From positions 1 through 64,000 of the forward strand of contig NZ_CAJEWD010000009.1 in NCBI RefSeq assembly GCF_903994045.1: DNA of 64,000 nt, written 5' to 3'. The stretch comes from Jeotgalicoccus meleagridis (GTDB lineage: Bacteria; Bacillota; Bacilli; Staphylococcales; Salinicoccaceae). Both the position numbers and the translations under genes were made by a program. Numbering within the stretch: the first letter of the stretch is position 1; every line of letters begins with the position of its first letter. The notes below the pieces were generated by a model. It did not search any database, was not told where the DNA came from, and saw nothing but the letters and a program-made list of their open reading frames with translations. Positions 45,205 to 52,346 of this stretch are shown here, piece by piece.

Positions 45205-45297
45205 TTAAAAACTATAAAAGTGACAAAAAAGGACTAGACCTGTCAATATAATGTCAATCTAACTGTTAATATTCGTTGACAAATTATCTAAAAGATA

Positions 45298-45330
45298 AGA
45301 AAAAAAGAGATATGAACAAAGCCATATCTC
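45298..45330 (-). terminator. Terminator of the amaP-asp23 operon
   Basis: GAGATATG / CATATCTC stem with a run of A on the left (U-run in the minus transcript), just after the asp23 stop. Confidence 0.8.
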
Positions 45331-45353
45331 CTAAAAAATTATTCTTTTTTTAC

Positions 45354-45843
45354 TTATTCTACTCTGTCATTGTTTTCGTTAGATTTGTTAGCTTGTCTGT
45401 ACTCTTTTTCAGTCATTACATCTTCAACATGCACATTCACTTCAACAACATTTAAGCCTGTCATAAATTTAATTTGTTCTTTAACAACTTCTTTAACTTT
45501 GTTGAAGACTTTAGGCGCACTTTCGCCATATTCTAAAATAACTTTCAAATCAATAGCAGCTTGTTTTTCTCCAACTTCTGCAGAAACACCTTTAGTAACA
45601 TTTTCTTTGTCAGAGAAACGGTCAGTTAAACCTGAACCAATGCCGCCTTTCATATCAAGTACACCTTTAACTTCACGAGTTGCAATACCTGCAATTTTTT
45701 CGATAACTTCATCATCAAATGATAAAGTATCATGGAAGTTTTGTTTTTGATCTTTCGATACTTCGTTGACACCTGTTTTTTTCGTTATACTGCTCTTTGA
45801 CGTTCTTGTCATTAAAATTATTTTTTTCATTATAGTTTGACAT
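45354..45843 (-). CDS. asp23: Asp23/Gls24 envelope stress protein, with apparent frameshift
   Basis: Abundant cytosolic protein tethered to the membrane by AmaP and used as a cell-envelope stress marker. Core motifs are intact: [26 protein letters not shown] and VNVHVEDV. The proper start (ATG at 45843, seven bases after GGAGG, protein beginning [20 protein letters not shown]) is in a different frame from this core. Reading shifts within a run of seven A's (plus 45776-45782); with six, the frame runs through to give QYNEKTGVNE, resembling S. aureus Asp23. Either a sequencing or indel event, or slippage. Without it only an unsupported internal start (45830) reaches the core. Confidence 0.85.
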
Positions 45844-45861
45844 TAATATTCCTCCAATAAT

Positions 45862-46041
45862 TTATTTTTTTAAAACTTGGCTACGGTCTATTAAATACTC
45901 GATAAATCCGAAAATTAAACTTAACACTATAATCAGTGCAAATTTATAGATTCCTACAATAAAGATCAATGTGAAAAAGATAAACGCACAGATTAATAAT
46001 AGCGTTGTGAATGGATACATTTTAAAATAATCAAATCTCAA
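45862..46041 (-). CDS. DUF2273 small membrane protein
   Basis: A 59-residue protein with two hydrophobic segments (TLLLICAFIFFTLIFIVGIY and FALIIVLSLIFGFIEYL) and a basic C-terminus. It is the small DUF2273 gene that lies between amaP and asp23 in staphylococci. TTG start seven bases after AAAGGGG, which is why simple ORF calling misses it. Probably helps place Asp23 at the membrane; role unproven. Confidence 0.85.
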   Translation of the reverse strand: MRFDYFKMYPFTTLLLICAFIFFTLIFIVGIYKFALIIVLSLIFGFIEYLIDRSQVLKK

Positions 46042-46055
46042 ATTAATTCACCCCT

Positions 46056-46595
46056 TTAGATCACTCTCTTTTCAGTCTTCTCTTGATCAGTGACTATAAG
46101 CTTCACGTTTTCTACGTTGGCATTTGTAAATTCTTCGAGCTTACTTTGAATTTTTGAATTAATATCTTCGACTGAGTACTCTGGAACATCATCGCTTGGA
46201 GCCCATAAAACTTTAACGACAGAATCGATAGTTCGTTTGTTATTTCTCTCTTTTAGTGTAGTGTCTATAGACACGATTCTCACGTTTTCAAATTGATTCA
46301 CAGTTTTCTCTATATATGAATCGATTGCTTTTCGTGAAATTACTAATTCGCCATTTGTTGTTGCCCAAGCGAGTTTATGTCTTTTGTCTGATGGTCTGAA
46401 AGCCCACAGTATAAAGAAGATAGAGATTATCAATAGTACAGCGAGAACGATGTAATGAATTAATGTAAACTCATTGAATGACTGAACTTGTTCAAGCCAA
46501 GTCTTGATGCGCTCATAGGGTGCTAGTGTTGCTGCATAGTAAATTAGAAATATTAGTAATAACAGTCCGAAGAGAAAAGAAAATACTCTTTTCAT
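46056..46595 (-). CDS. amaP: Asp23 membrane anchor protein AmaP
   Basis: A 179-residue protein with two N-terminal membrane segments (VFSFLFGLLLLIFLIYYAATL and TLIHYIVLAVLLIISIFFILWAF) followed by an Asp23-like cytosolic domain (GELVISRKAIDSYIEKTVNQ, VKLIVTDQEKTEKRVI). It recruits Asp23 to the membrane in S. aureus. First gene of the operon, preceded by a sigma-B promoter. Confidence 0.9.
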   Translation of the reverse strand: MKRVFSFLFGLLLLIFLIYYAATLAPYERIKTWLEQVQSFNEFTLIHYIVLAVLLIISIFFILWAFRPSDKRHKLAWATTNGELVISRKAIDSYIEKTVNQFENVRIVSIDTTLKERNNKRTIDSVVKVLWAPSDDVPEYSVEDINSKIQSKLEEFTNANVENVKLIVTDQEKTEKRVI

Positions 46596-46628
46596 TGACT
46601 CACCCCTCTCTTAATCAAGCTAATATAT

Positions 46629-46653
46629 ATACCCGTGAAATAAAAAGTTAAGC
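46629..46653 (-). promoter_or_regulatory. Sigma-B promoter of amaP-DUF2273-asp23
   Basis: On minus: GCTTAA (46653-46648), 13-base spacer, GGGTAT (46634-46629). The -10 is a perfect and the -35 a 5/6 match to sigma-B consensus GTTTAA/GGGTAT. asp23 is the standard sigma-B reporter gene of S. aureus. Confidence 0.8.
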
Positions 46654-46837
46654 AAAAGTATTAGGGTGGGAAATGTTATATTCAATCAAAATGTTTAGTT
46701 ACTTATTAAGTTTTTGATTTATACTTTTGTATTTATCACTATTGAGCGATTTTCCGTTATAGATTGATTTACATTTTATAACAAAACTATATTCAGCTTT
46801 TTATATCTCTGTATAATAATAGAAGAGGTGAAGGGCG

Positions 46838-47098
46838 TTGGAAAACATTATAAAAGCTGTGACATCGAATTCTTGGGAGTTAGTATCGTCCAAAGATCAT
46901 TTAACAGTCGAATTTTCGACAATGCGTTGGTCATATACAATTGTTAAGCGTCCATTATTTGGTTATCGTTTAACTATTGAATCAATAGAGAATTCTAAGA
47001 GAGAAGATATTATTTTTAAAACTGAAGATTTACTATTAAATTATATAGAAGAACATAAAGTTGATTGGGAATCTCAATTGCCACTCAATCAAATATAA
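46838..47098 (+). CDS. Hypothetical protein, 86 residues
   Basis: Soluble, no hydrophobic segment: MENIIKAVTSNSWELVSSKDHLTVEF onward. I do not recognise it. The TTG start at 46838 is supported by GAGGTGAAGG upstream and a clean terminator follows at 47104, so the gene is probably real. Confidence 0.6.
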   Translation: MENIIKAVTSNSWELVSSKDHLTVEFSTMRWSYTIVKRPLFGYRLTIESIENSKREDIIFKTEDLLLNYIEEHKVDWESQLPLNQI

Positions 47099-47103
47099 AA
47101 AGT

Positions 47104-47145
47104 AAGATGCGCTGGAAACATAAATTTCAGCGCATCTTTTTTATC
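47104..47145 (+). terminator. Terminator after the 86-residue gene
   Basis: AAGATGCGCTG / CAGCGCATCTT stem followed by TTTTTATCTT. Confidence 0.9.
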
Positions 47146-47236
47146 TTATCATGTCAAAATTTATCTATAGAATACTTATAGGTAGCATGGTATCCTTATA
47201 AAGGTTATTTGATGAAATGAAAAAATGGTGAAGATA

Positions 47237-47962
47237 ATGAGTAAAAATAGAAAAGGTGATGGCTACTTGATTACATTAGCAGGAACGATTGGTGCAGGAA
47301 AAACGGAATGGGGTAAGGTGATTGCCAAGCATTTTGGTGTTGATCTTTTAGAAGAAAAAGTTGATGGAAATCCTTTTTTAGCAAAATATTATGAAGACCC
47401 TGAACGCTATAGCTTCCACTTACAAATATTCTTTTTAAATCACAGATTTAGAGCGATTAAAAGTGCCATGGCCCATCCAAACTCTGTGTTGGATCGTTCG
47501 ATTTATGAAGATGCAATGATTTTTGCACGACTACAATTTGAAAATGGTTCCATGGATAGAGAAGAATATGACACTTATTTAGAATTACATGAAAACATGA
47601 TGGAGGAGTTAAATGACCTATATAAACAACAGGTCTTATTTAAAAAATCTCCAGATTTAATGGTGCTTGTTCATGGTTCTTTTGAAGAAGTGATTCGTCG
47701 AGTGAGAAGACGTGGACGAGATTATGAGCAAATCGAAGGTAATCCTGGTTTGTATGATTACTATAAAGATTTATACCATCTTTATGAGAATGAGTTTAAA
47801 ACAGAATATATGAAAAAGAATATTTCTCCAATTTATACGATTAATATTGATGAGATGGATATTTATAATCCTGATCATGTAAAAGAAGTACTGATGGGCA
47901 TTGAAGATACTTTAAAAAATGATCGTGGCTTTGTCCATCCTGAAGAGTTAGAAGAACAATAA
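47237..47962 (+). CDS. Deoxynucleoside kinase (dGK/dAK type)
   Basis: Phosphorylates salvaged purine deoxynucleosides (deoxyguanosine/deoxyadenosine) with ATP. 241 residues from this start: P-loop GTIGAGKT at 16-23, LDRSIYEDAMIF (DRS motif) and the arginine-rich lid RRVRRRGRDYE. GGTGA five bases upstream favours the ATG at 47237; an ATG at 47225 adds four residues. Staphylococci usually have two adjacent genes of this family; only one is here. Confidence 0.87.
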   Translation: MSKNRKGDGYLITLAGTIGAGKTEWGKVIAKHFGVDLLEEKVDGNPFLAKYYEDPERYSFHLQIFFLNHRFRAIKSAMAHPNSVLDRSIYEDAMIFARLQFENGSMDREEYDTYLELHENMMEELNDLYKQQVLFKKSPDLMVLVHGSFEEVIRRVRRRGRDYEQIEGNPGLYDYYKDLYHLYENEFKTEYMKKNISPIYTINIDEMDIYNPDHVKEVLMGIEDTLKNDRGFVHPEELEEQ

Positions 47963-48053
47963 TTTAACTAAATGGTGGATGCTTCTTAATTTGGTAATCT
48001 GATGTCACTAAAATTTAGTTGAATATAATAATTTTATACTTAAAAATTTGAAA

Positions 48054-48092
48054 AGCTCATTTATTCTGATGAATAGATGGGCTATATTTTTA
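48054..48092 (+). terminator. Terminator after the deoxynucleoside kinase
   Basis: AGCTCATTTATTC / GAATAGATGGGCT, 13-bp stem with wobble pairs, followed by ATATTTTTATT. Confidence 0.7.
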
Positions 48093-48140
48093 TTCAATTT
48101 ATAATTAACGAACTATGCATTTATCGTTTATCAAAAATCA

Positions 48141-49199
48141 CTAATTTACTATTTTATTTTTTTCTGTATTTGCAAATGGGATTGTTGATTCTAAACTACC
48201 TTTAATTTTGGTGATTGCTAAATCTTTACCTTCTAACCATTCTTTGAAGTTAAAAACTACTGGTAATCGATCTGTCCCTAAAGAGAATACGGTATTGAGT
48301 TCTTTAGGCATGTACATCGATGTGTGAATTGTACCAGCTGAGGCACTGTATTTGTGGGACGCTATACCTTTTTCATACTGATTCATTATTTTAAAGGCAT
48401 CATAAGCATTAGGTGAGGTCGCTTGATAGGTGAGGATATTAGATTCACGTTCTTTCGTTTCTTCTTGGCGATAACGATTCTCTTCTTCTAAGACGTGGAA
48501 ATGATTAGTACATACACTTGACTGGCGGTGAATGACTGTTCTTGGAGAAGCTTCAATAACATAAGATTTCCCTTTTTTATCCTGCACGACATAAGAAAAT
48601 GAATGACGGTGCGAGATATCTTCTAGTAAAGCAATTGCTTCTTCTACATTTTTACACGACTCTAAAACAATGCGAGCAATCATATTACACAAAAAGCCAT
48701 CGCCTGATTTTTTAGTATGAGTAAAATTGTAACCAATTGTCAGACCGTGTTCGTTCATACCATCAATTCTTCCAGTAATCTGCATCGCTGGCCCCATGTG
48801 AGCATATCCACCATCATTAGGTTGATAGAAAATGAAACGTCCTTCATAACTTCGAGGATGACTGTCATAATTTCGTATGAAAAAATCTTCATTTGTATAA
48901 ATAGAACAGCCACTTCTCACTTGTTCTAAATAATAGCCACCAAAGTATTTATAAGCATCATCAAGCGGCATTTTAAGCGCATCACTTAAACCCTGAATTT
49001 CATCTATTAGTTTGGGAGATAAGGCAGATAGATGATCCATAGTCAGAGATTTATCTGTTTGAAAATGCCTATGCTCTCTTTTTTTAAAGAGGCGTTGTCG
49101 ATTTTCTAAAGTAGGGGAATAGCGTAATTTTTCTCCCTGATAGAAGCCAAAATCATAATGACTGCCACGAAATTGTAAAACATCACTTATATAATCCAT
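48141..49199 (-). CDS. C45 family autoproteolytic acyltransferase/amidohydrolase
   Basis: Ntn-hydrolase relative of penicillin acyl-CoA:6-APA acyltransferase. The likely nucleophile is Cys98 in RSGCSIYTNEDFFIRNYD; in this family the chain is cut before that Cys, so about 97 residues would form the alpha chain. Further family blocks: GMNEHGLTIGYNF, SYVVQDKKGKSYVIEASP, TNHFH. 352 residues, no signal peptide. GAGGTG precedes the ATG. Substrate unknown; probably a peptide or acyl-amide bond. Confidence 0.83.
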   Translation of the reverse strand: MDYISDVLQFRGSHYDFGFYQGEKLRYSPTLENRQRLFKKREHRHFQTDKSLTMDHLSALSPKLIDEIQGLSDALKMPLDDAYKYFGGYYLEQVRSGCSIYTNEDFFIRNYDSHPRSYEGRFIFYQPNDGGYAHMGPAMQITGRIDGMNEHGLTIGYNFTHTKKSGDGFLCNMIARIVLESCKNVEEAIALLEDISHRHSFSYVVQDKKGKSYVIEASPRTVIHRQSSVCTNHFHVLEEENRYRQEETKERESNILTYQATSPNAYDAFKIMNQYEKGIASHKYSASAGTIHTSMYMPKELNTVFSLGTDRLPVVFNFKEWLEGKDLAITKIKGSLESTIPFANTEKNKIVN

Positions 49200-49270
49200 T
49201 AATTACACCTCAATTTTCAATCATATCTATTGTATTATCTTTACAGAATAACCAGTAACTATTTGCTTAG

Positions 49271-49406
49271 ACAAAAAGACACCGTACTCTGGGTCAAGAG
49301 TACGGTGTCACTAAATGTGCGAATAATAGATTTTAAGTAGCTGAAAATGATTTATATAGAATTAATAAGAGGGGGCCTATTAATGTTTAATTGATAATCA
49401 TTTTCA
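49271..49406 (-). ncRNA. Probable Fur-regulated small RNA with C-rich loop (FsrA/IsrR-like architecture)
   Basis: A minus-strand transcription unit of about 136 nt without any plausible reading frame. Promoter and Fur box are at 49392-49441; a strong terminator (arms 49278-49290/49297-49309, then U5) ends it. Inside, TGAAAATGATT at the 5' end (49396-49406) pairs perfectly with AATCATTTTCA (49342-49352), enclosing a hairpin with 7-bp stem ATTAATA/TATTAAT and loop GGCCCCCTCT (49368-49377). C-rich loops of this kind pair with Shine-Dalgarno regions; B. subtilis FsrA and S. aureus IsrR are Fur-controlled iron-sparing RNAs using them. Homology is not shown, only analogous design. Confidence 0.65.
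49273..49309 (-). terminator. Terminator of the small RNA
   Basis: GACACCGTACTCT / AGAGTACGGTGTC, perfect 13-bp stem with six-base loop; U-run on the minus strand only. Confidence 0.9.
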
Positions 49407-49441
49407 ATTACTAATATAAATCTTATCTGTTCCTGAGTCAA
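49392..49441 (-). promoter_or_regulatory. Promoter with Fur box driving the small RNA
   Basis: On minus: TTGACT (49441-49436), 17-base spacer, TATATT (49418-49413). On plus, TGATAATCATTTTCA (49392-49406) matches the 7-1-7 Fur consensus at all but one position and covers +1 to +15 of the transcript. Confidence 0.75.
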
Positions 49442-49464
49442 GGCTAATTGAGAAAAATTATCAA

Positions 49465-50328
49465 TTAATTTTGAGCGTTTTGTGACACAAGGTGAATATG
49501 ATTACCTGCCGGATCAATTACTTCTATATAAGCACCCATATCTTTTGTTTCATATGAAAGCTCATTGAGCCTTAAAACAGTTTGATCAAGTATCTCTTTA
49601 TTTGGGAAAACAAGACGATAATAGTTTAAACCAACAGTACCATCTTTAGGTGAACTTGCTGATGTACCATTCCAAACATTAGCAGCAACATGGTGATGAT
49701 AGCTTTCAGTAGACATGAATAGGGCTTGATCAGAAAATTTACTAACGACTTGGAAACCAAGACCATCAATATAGAATTTTTCTGCTTCTTCGATATTATT
49801 TACGTGTAAATGAACATGTCCCATAATAGTATCTGCTGGTAAACCTGTAAAGTCTTTCGGATCAGGCTGATCTTTTAATAAATCTTCAGCATCCAGACGC
49901 TCTGTGACCATGTGTACATTTGAACCATTCCAAATCCACTTATCTGCATCTCTATCTACATATATTTCTATTCCATTACCATCGATATCCTCTAGATATA
50001 AAGCCTCAGAAACATGATGATCTGCAGAACCTAAAGGCACACGATTGCTAGCTAAATGCATAGTAATCAATGCTAAATCCTCTCGACTCGGTAGAAGTAG
50101 GGCAAGGTGATAAAGTCCTGTATAACGATTATTCGTTCTATCATGATCTGCTTTTCTTAACTGTAAGATAGTTGTTTTACCATCTGCACTTAAATTAGCC
50201 TCTTGTTCAGTTTCGTTAACGACTTTAAAACCAATGACCTTTGTATAAAACTCAATAGAGTTCTTTAAATTTTTAACATTTAGTGAAACTAGATCTGCAT
50301 ATACAGCAGGTTCTTGATGAAATGACAT
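49465..50328 (-). CDS. VOC family ring-cleavage dioxygenase, CatE-like
   Basis: 287 residues with two vicinal-oxygen-chelate modules (about 8-125 and 165-280): DLVSLNVKNLKNSIEFYTKVIGF and MGHVHLHVNNIEEAEKFYIDGLGF. Metal ligands expected at His of YHLALLL/HVHLHV and Glu of DGNGIEIY. Closest in layout to B. subtilis CatE (catechol 2,3-dioxygenase), which detoxifies quinone-derived catechols. ATG at 50328 after GGAGGA. Divergent from an HxlR-type regulator, as for the CatR/QsrR systems. Confidence 0.8.
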   Translation of the reverse strand: MSFHQEPAVYADLVSLNVKNLKNSIEFYTKVIGFKVVNETEQEANLSADGKTTILQLRKADHDRTNNRYTGLYHLALLLPSREDLALITMHLASNRVPLGSADHHVSEALYLEDIDGNGIEIYVDRDADKWIWNGSNVHMVTERLDAEDLLKDQPDPKDFTGLPADTIMGHVHLHVNNIEEAEKFYIDGLGFQVVSKFSDQALFMSTESYHHHVAANVWNGTSASSPKDGTVGLNYYRLVFPNKEILDQTVLRLNELSYETKDMGAYIEVIDPAGNHIHLVSQNAQN

Positions 50329-50342
50329 TGTTCTTCCTCCAT

Positions 50343-50372
50343 ATAGTAACTTTATGTAAGTGAGTTTACTAT
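50343..50372. promoter_or_regulatory. Inverted repeat between catE-like and hxlR-type genes
   Basis: ATAGTAA (50343-50349) and TTACTAT (50366-50372) flank 16 bases in the divergent promoter region; a candidate operator for the HxlR-type protein. Confidence 0.35.
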
Positions 50373-50456
50373 GATAACCAGATATAGTCAAGTAATATAT
50401 TTTACTTTTACTAGATAGTGTATTATGATATTATTACTTATTGAGGAGTGATGTAT

Positions 50457-50777
50457 ATGGCTCAAACAGAAATATGTCCTCGCTTTGAAAAAGCAGTGAA
50501 TATTTTAAGCCAAAGATGGACTGCTTTATTGATCTATCAAATGCTAGATGGAAATTCTCGTTTTGGAGAAATTCAATCTGCAACTGGCGTCAGTGGTAAA
50601 GTTCTATCAGATAGACTAAAAATGATGGAGCAGGAAGGGTTAATTATTAGAGAAGTAATTCCTGAAACGCCTGTAGTAATTAAATACACTTTAACTGATA
50701 AGGGATTATCACTAGAACCAGTGTTGAGAGATATTGAAGCTTGGTCACAAGATTGGGTAGAAGCACCAACTAAATAG
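50457..50777 (+). CDS. HxlR/DUF24-family transcriptional regulator
   Basis: 106-residue winged-helix protein: ICPRFEKAVNILSQRWTALLIYQML, FGEIQSATGVSGKVLSDRLKMMEQEGLI, YTLTDKG. A Cys at position 7 is placed like the redox-sensing Cys of YodB, CatR and QsrR, which respond to quinones and diamide. GAGGAG eight bases upstream sets the ATG at 50457. Likely represses the divergent CatE-like dioxygenase; inference from context. Confidence 0.85.
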   Translation: MAQTEICPRFEKAVNILSQRWTALLIYQMLDGNSRFGEIQSATGVSGKVLSDRLKMMEQEGLIIREVIPETPVVIKYTLTDKGLSLEPVLRDIEAWSQDWVEAPTK

Positions 50778-50781
50778 TAAA

Positions 50782-50812
50782 AAAAGGTAGGCGGAATCGC
50801 CTACCTTTTATT
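50782..50812. terminator. Bidirectional terminator
   Basis: AAAAGGTAGGCG / CGCCTACCTTTT stem, T-runs on both sides; overlaps the nuclease stop codon. Confidence 0.9.
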
Positions 50813-51374
50813 TTGACCAGACACCGACTTGATTACTTTTTGCTTCTTCTTCAGCATCTCGGAGTAAGTCTTCATATTTATCGTTTGGTGGATGTACATA
50901 ATCAACAGTTGCTAAGCCTTCTCTAACTAATGTTTCATTGACCATTTCACCATCAGCATAGACATAGGCTAAGTAACGATCGTAGTGATCAGTTTTTTCC
51001 TCATCGAATTCTACAGTAATTTCGTCTGCAGAATCTAACAATTCTTGTGTACGCTCGAAAGCTTCTTTTGCGTAAGGTTCATCAGCTTCACCATCACGGC
51101 CAATTTCTGGTGTATTGATGATGAGATATCTGAAACTGTGGCTTTCTCCTTGATAGTTAAATTTAGTTGTATCTCCGTCGATATGTTGACTGACAGTGAC
51201 GACATTATCGTCATTTGTTGAGGTTTCTTCGCTGTTATTATCGGCAAAATTATCATTATATACAGTTACACCTACAAATAGTAAGAGAATGACAATCATA
51301 CCTGGAATACCAAGTTTCTTTAAATGCCTTGGGCGAATTAATTTGTTATTTGGACGTTGATTATTATTTGCCAT
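50808..51374 (-). CDS. nuc: Membrane-anchored thermonuclease (SNase family)
   Basis: 188 residues: basic cytosolic N-terminus, one membrane segment (about 23-40), short linker, then a staphylococcal-nuclease OB-fold domain. Active-site residues seen by alignment to S. aureus Nuc: Asp21 equivalent in HIDGDTTK, Arg35 in SFRYLI, Glu43 in NTPEIG, Arg87 in DRYLAYVYADG. Asp40, a Ca2+ ligand, is Asn here, a variant seen in other SNase homologs. Ca2+-dependent DNA/RNA cleavage outside the cell is expected. Confidence 0.88.
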   Translation of the reverse strand: MANNNQRPNNKLIRPRHLKKLGIPGMIVILLLFVGVTVYNDNFADNNSEETSTNDDNVVTVSQHIDGDTTKFNYQGESHSFRYLIINTPEIGRDGEADEPYAKEAFERTQELLDSADEITVEFDEEKTDHYDRYLAYVYADGEMVNETLVREGLATVDYVHPPNDKYEDLLRDAEEEAKSNQVGVWSK

Positions 51375-51518
51375 AACGTATCCTTCCTATGTTAAGTGCT
51401 TAATCATAATTTTATAGTTCTTTCATGCTTTCTACAAATATAAATTTCAAGATCAGCGTGCTAACTCGCTATATGACTAAGAAAGTGTAAATTTGATATA
51501 AGAAAATGTTAAAAAGGC

Positions 51519-51547
51519 TTGAAATAATTCTTAAGAACGTATATTAT
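51519..51547 (+). promoter_or_regulatory. Promoter of the third tRNA cluster
   Basis: TTGAAA (51519-51524), 17 bases, TATTAT (51542-51547), about 38 bases before tRNA-fMet. Confidence 0.75.
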
Positions 51548-51584
51548 TATAAACAGACATTAAATATATGTTAAATAATATTAG

Positions 51585-51656
<72 letters not shown>

Positions 51657-51680
51657 TTTATAATGTTTGTCTTTACATAA

Positions 51681-51756
51681 GGTCCCGTGGTGTAGCGGTT
51701 AACATGCCTGCCTGTCACGCAGGAGATCGCGGGTTCGATTCCCGTCGGGACCGCCA
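51681..51756 (+). tRNA. tRNA-Asp(GTC), copy 2
   Basis: Same sequence as the copy at 1396; anticodon loop CTGTCAC; CCA encoded. Confidence 0.97.
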
Positions 51757-51763
51757 TTCTTTA

Positions 51764-51836
51764 GGTTCAGTAGCTCAGTTGGTAGAGCATGTGATTGAAG
51801 CTCACAGTGTCGGCGGTTCGATTCCGTCCTGAACCA
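51764..51836 (+). tRNA. tRNA-Phe(GAA), copy 2
   Basis: Acceptor GGTTCAG/CTGAACC fully paired; anticodon loop TTGAAGC; CCA not encoded, unlike copy 1. Confidence 0.96.
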
Positions 51837-51843
51837 TCTTGAT

Positions 51844-51914
51844 GCGGGTATAGTTAAATGGTATAACCTCAGCCTTCCAAGCTGATGTTGTCGGTTCGAT
51901 CCCGTCTACCCGCT
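51844..51914 (+). tRNA. tRNA-Gly(TCC), canonical
   Basis: Acceptor GCGGGTA/TACCCGC, anticodon loop CTTCCAA, normal GG in the D-loop and TTCGATC T-loop. The translational GGA/GGG reader; CCA not encoded. Confidence 0.96.
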
Positions 51915-51925
51915 TATTTTAATAT

Positions 51926-52000
51926 TCCACAGTAGCTCAGTGGTAGAGCTATCGGCTGTTAACCGATCGGTCGTAGGTTCGAATCCTACCTGTGGAGCCA
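51926..52000 (+). tRNA. tRNA-Asn(GTT), copy 2
   Basis: One T-loop base differs from the copy at 44975; anticodon loop CTGTTAA; CCA encoded. Confidence 0.97.
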
Positions 52001-52009
52001 TTTTATTTT

Positions 52010-52081
52010 GGCCCGTTGGTCAAGCGGTTAAGACACCGCCCTTTCACGGCGGTAACACGGGTTCGAGTCCCGTACGGGTCA
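52010..52081 (+). tRNA. tRNA-Glu(TTC)
   Basis: Acceptor GGCCCGT/ACGGGTC with one wobble, anticodon loop CTTTCAC; CCA not encoded. Confidence 0.96.
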
Positions 52082-52085
52082 TATT

Positions 52086-52114
52086 CAGAAGTGTAACCGC
52101 ACTTCTGTTTTTTT
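52086..52114 (+). terminator. Intrinsic terminator inside the tRNA cluster
   Basis: CAGAAGTG / CACTTCTG perfect stem, loop TAACCG, then seven T's, located between tRNA-Glu and tRNA-Ser(GGA). The last tRNA then depends on read-through or on its own promoter. Confidence 0.8.
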
Positions 52115-52118
52115 ATCT

Positions 52119-52206
52119 GGACAGTTGGCCGAGCGGCTGAAGGCGCACGCCTGGAACGCGTGTAAACGGCAACCCCGTTTCGAGGGTTCAAATCCCTCAC
52201 TGTCCG
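52119..52206 (+). tRNA. tRNA-Ser(GGA)
   Basis: Class II cloverleaf, acceptor GGACAGT/ACTGTCC, anticodon loop CTGGAAC, discriminator G; CCA not encoded. Placed after an internal terminator. Confidence 0.95.
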
Positions 52207-52210
52207 TCAG

Positions 52211-52250
52211 AAAATCTCTGTAAGCCTTTAGGCTTATGGGGATTTTTTTT
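52211..52250 (+). terminator. Terminator of the third tRNA cluster
   Basis: AAATCTCTGTAAGCC / GGCTTATGGGGATTT stem with wobbles, followed by a long T-run. Confidence 0.85.
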
Positions 52251-52346
52251 GAATTATTATTTAATATGCTAAAATTAATATAGATACTTAAAAGCTAGTT
52301 ATATTGTGTATAGCTAGTTTTTTTATAGATAAAAGGAAGTGAAAAC

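Noticed and set aside
45370-45750. 126-codon plus-strand frame opposite asp23
   Set aside because: A shadow of the conserved Asp23 coding sequence; no ribosome binding site and low-complexity Ser/Thr composition.
49384-49396. Plus-strand ATG after GAGGGGG near 49383
   Set aside because: The frame stops after three codons; the G-run is the antisense of the C-rich sRNA loop.
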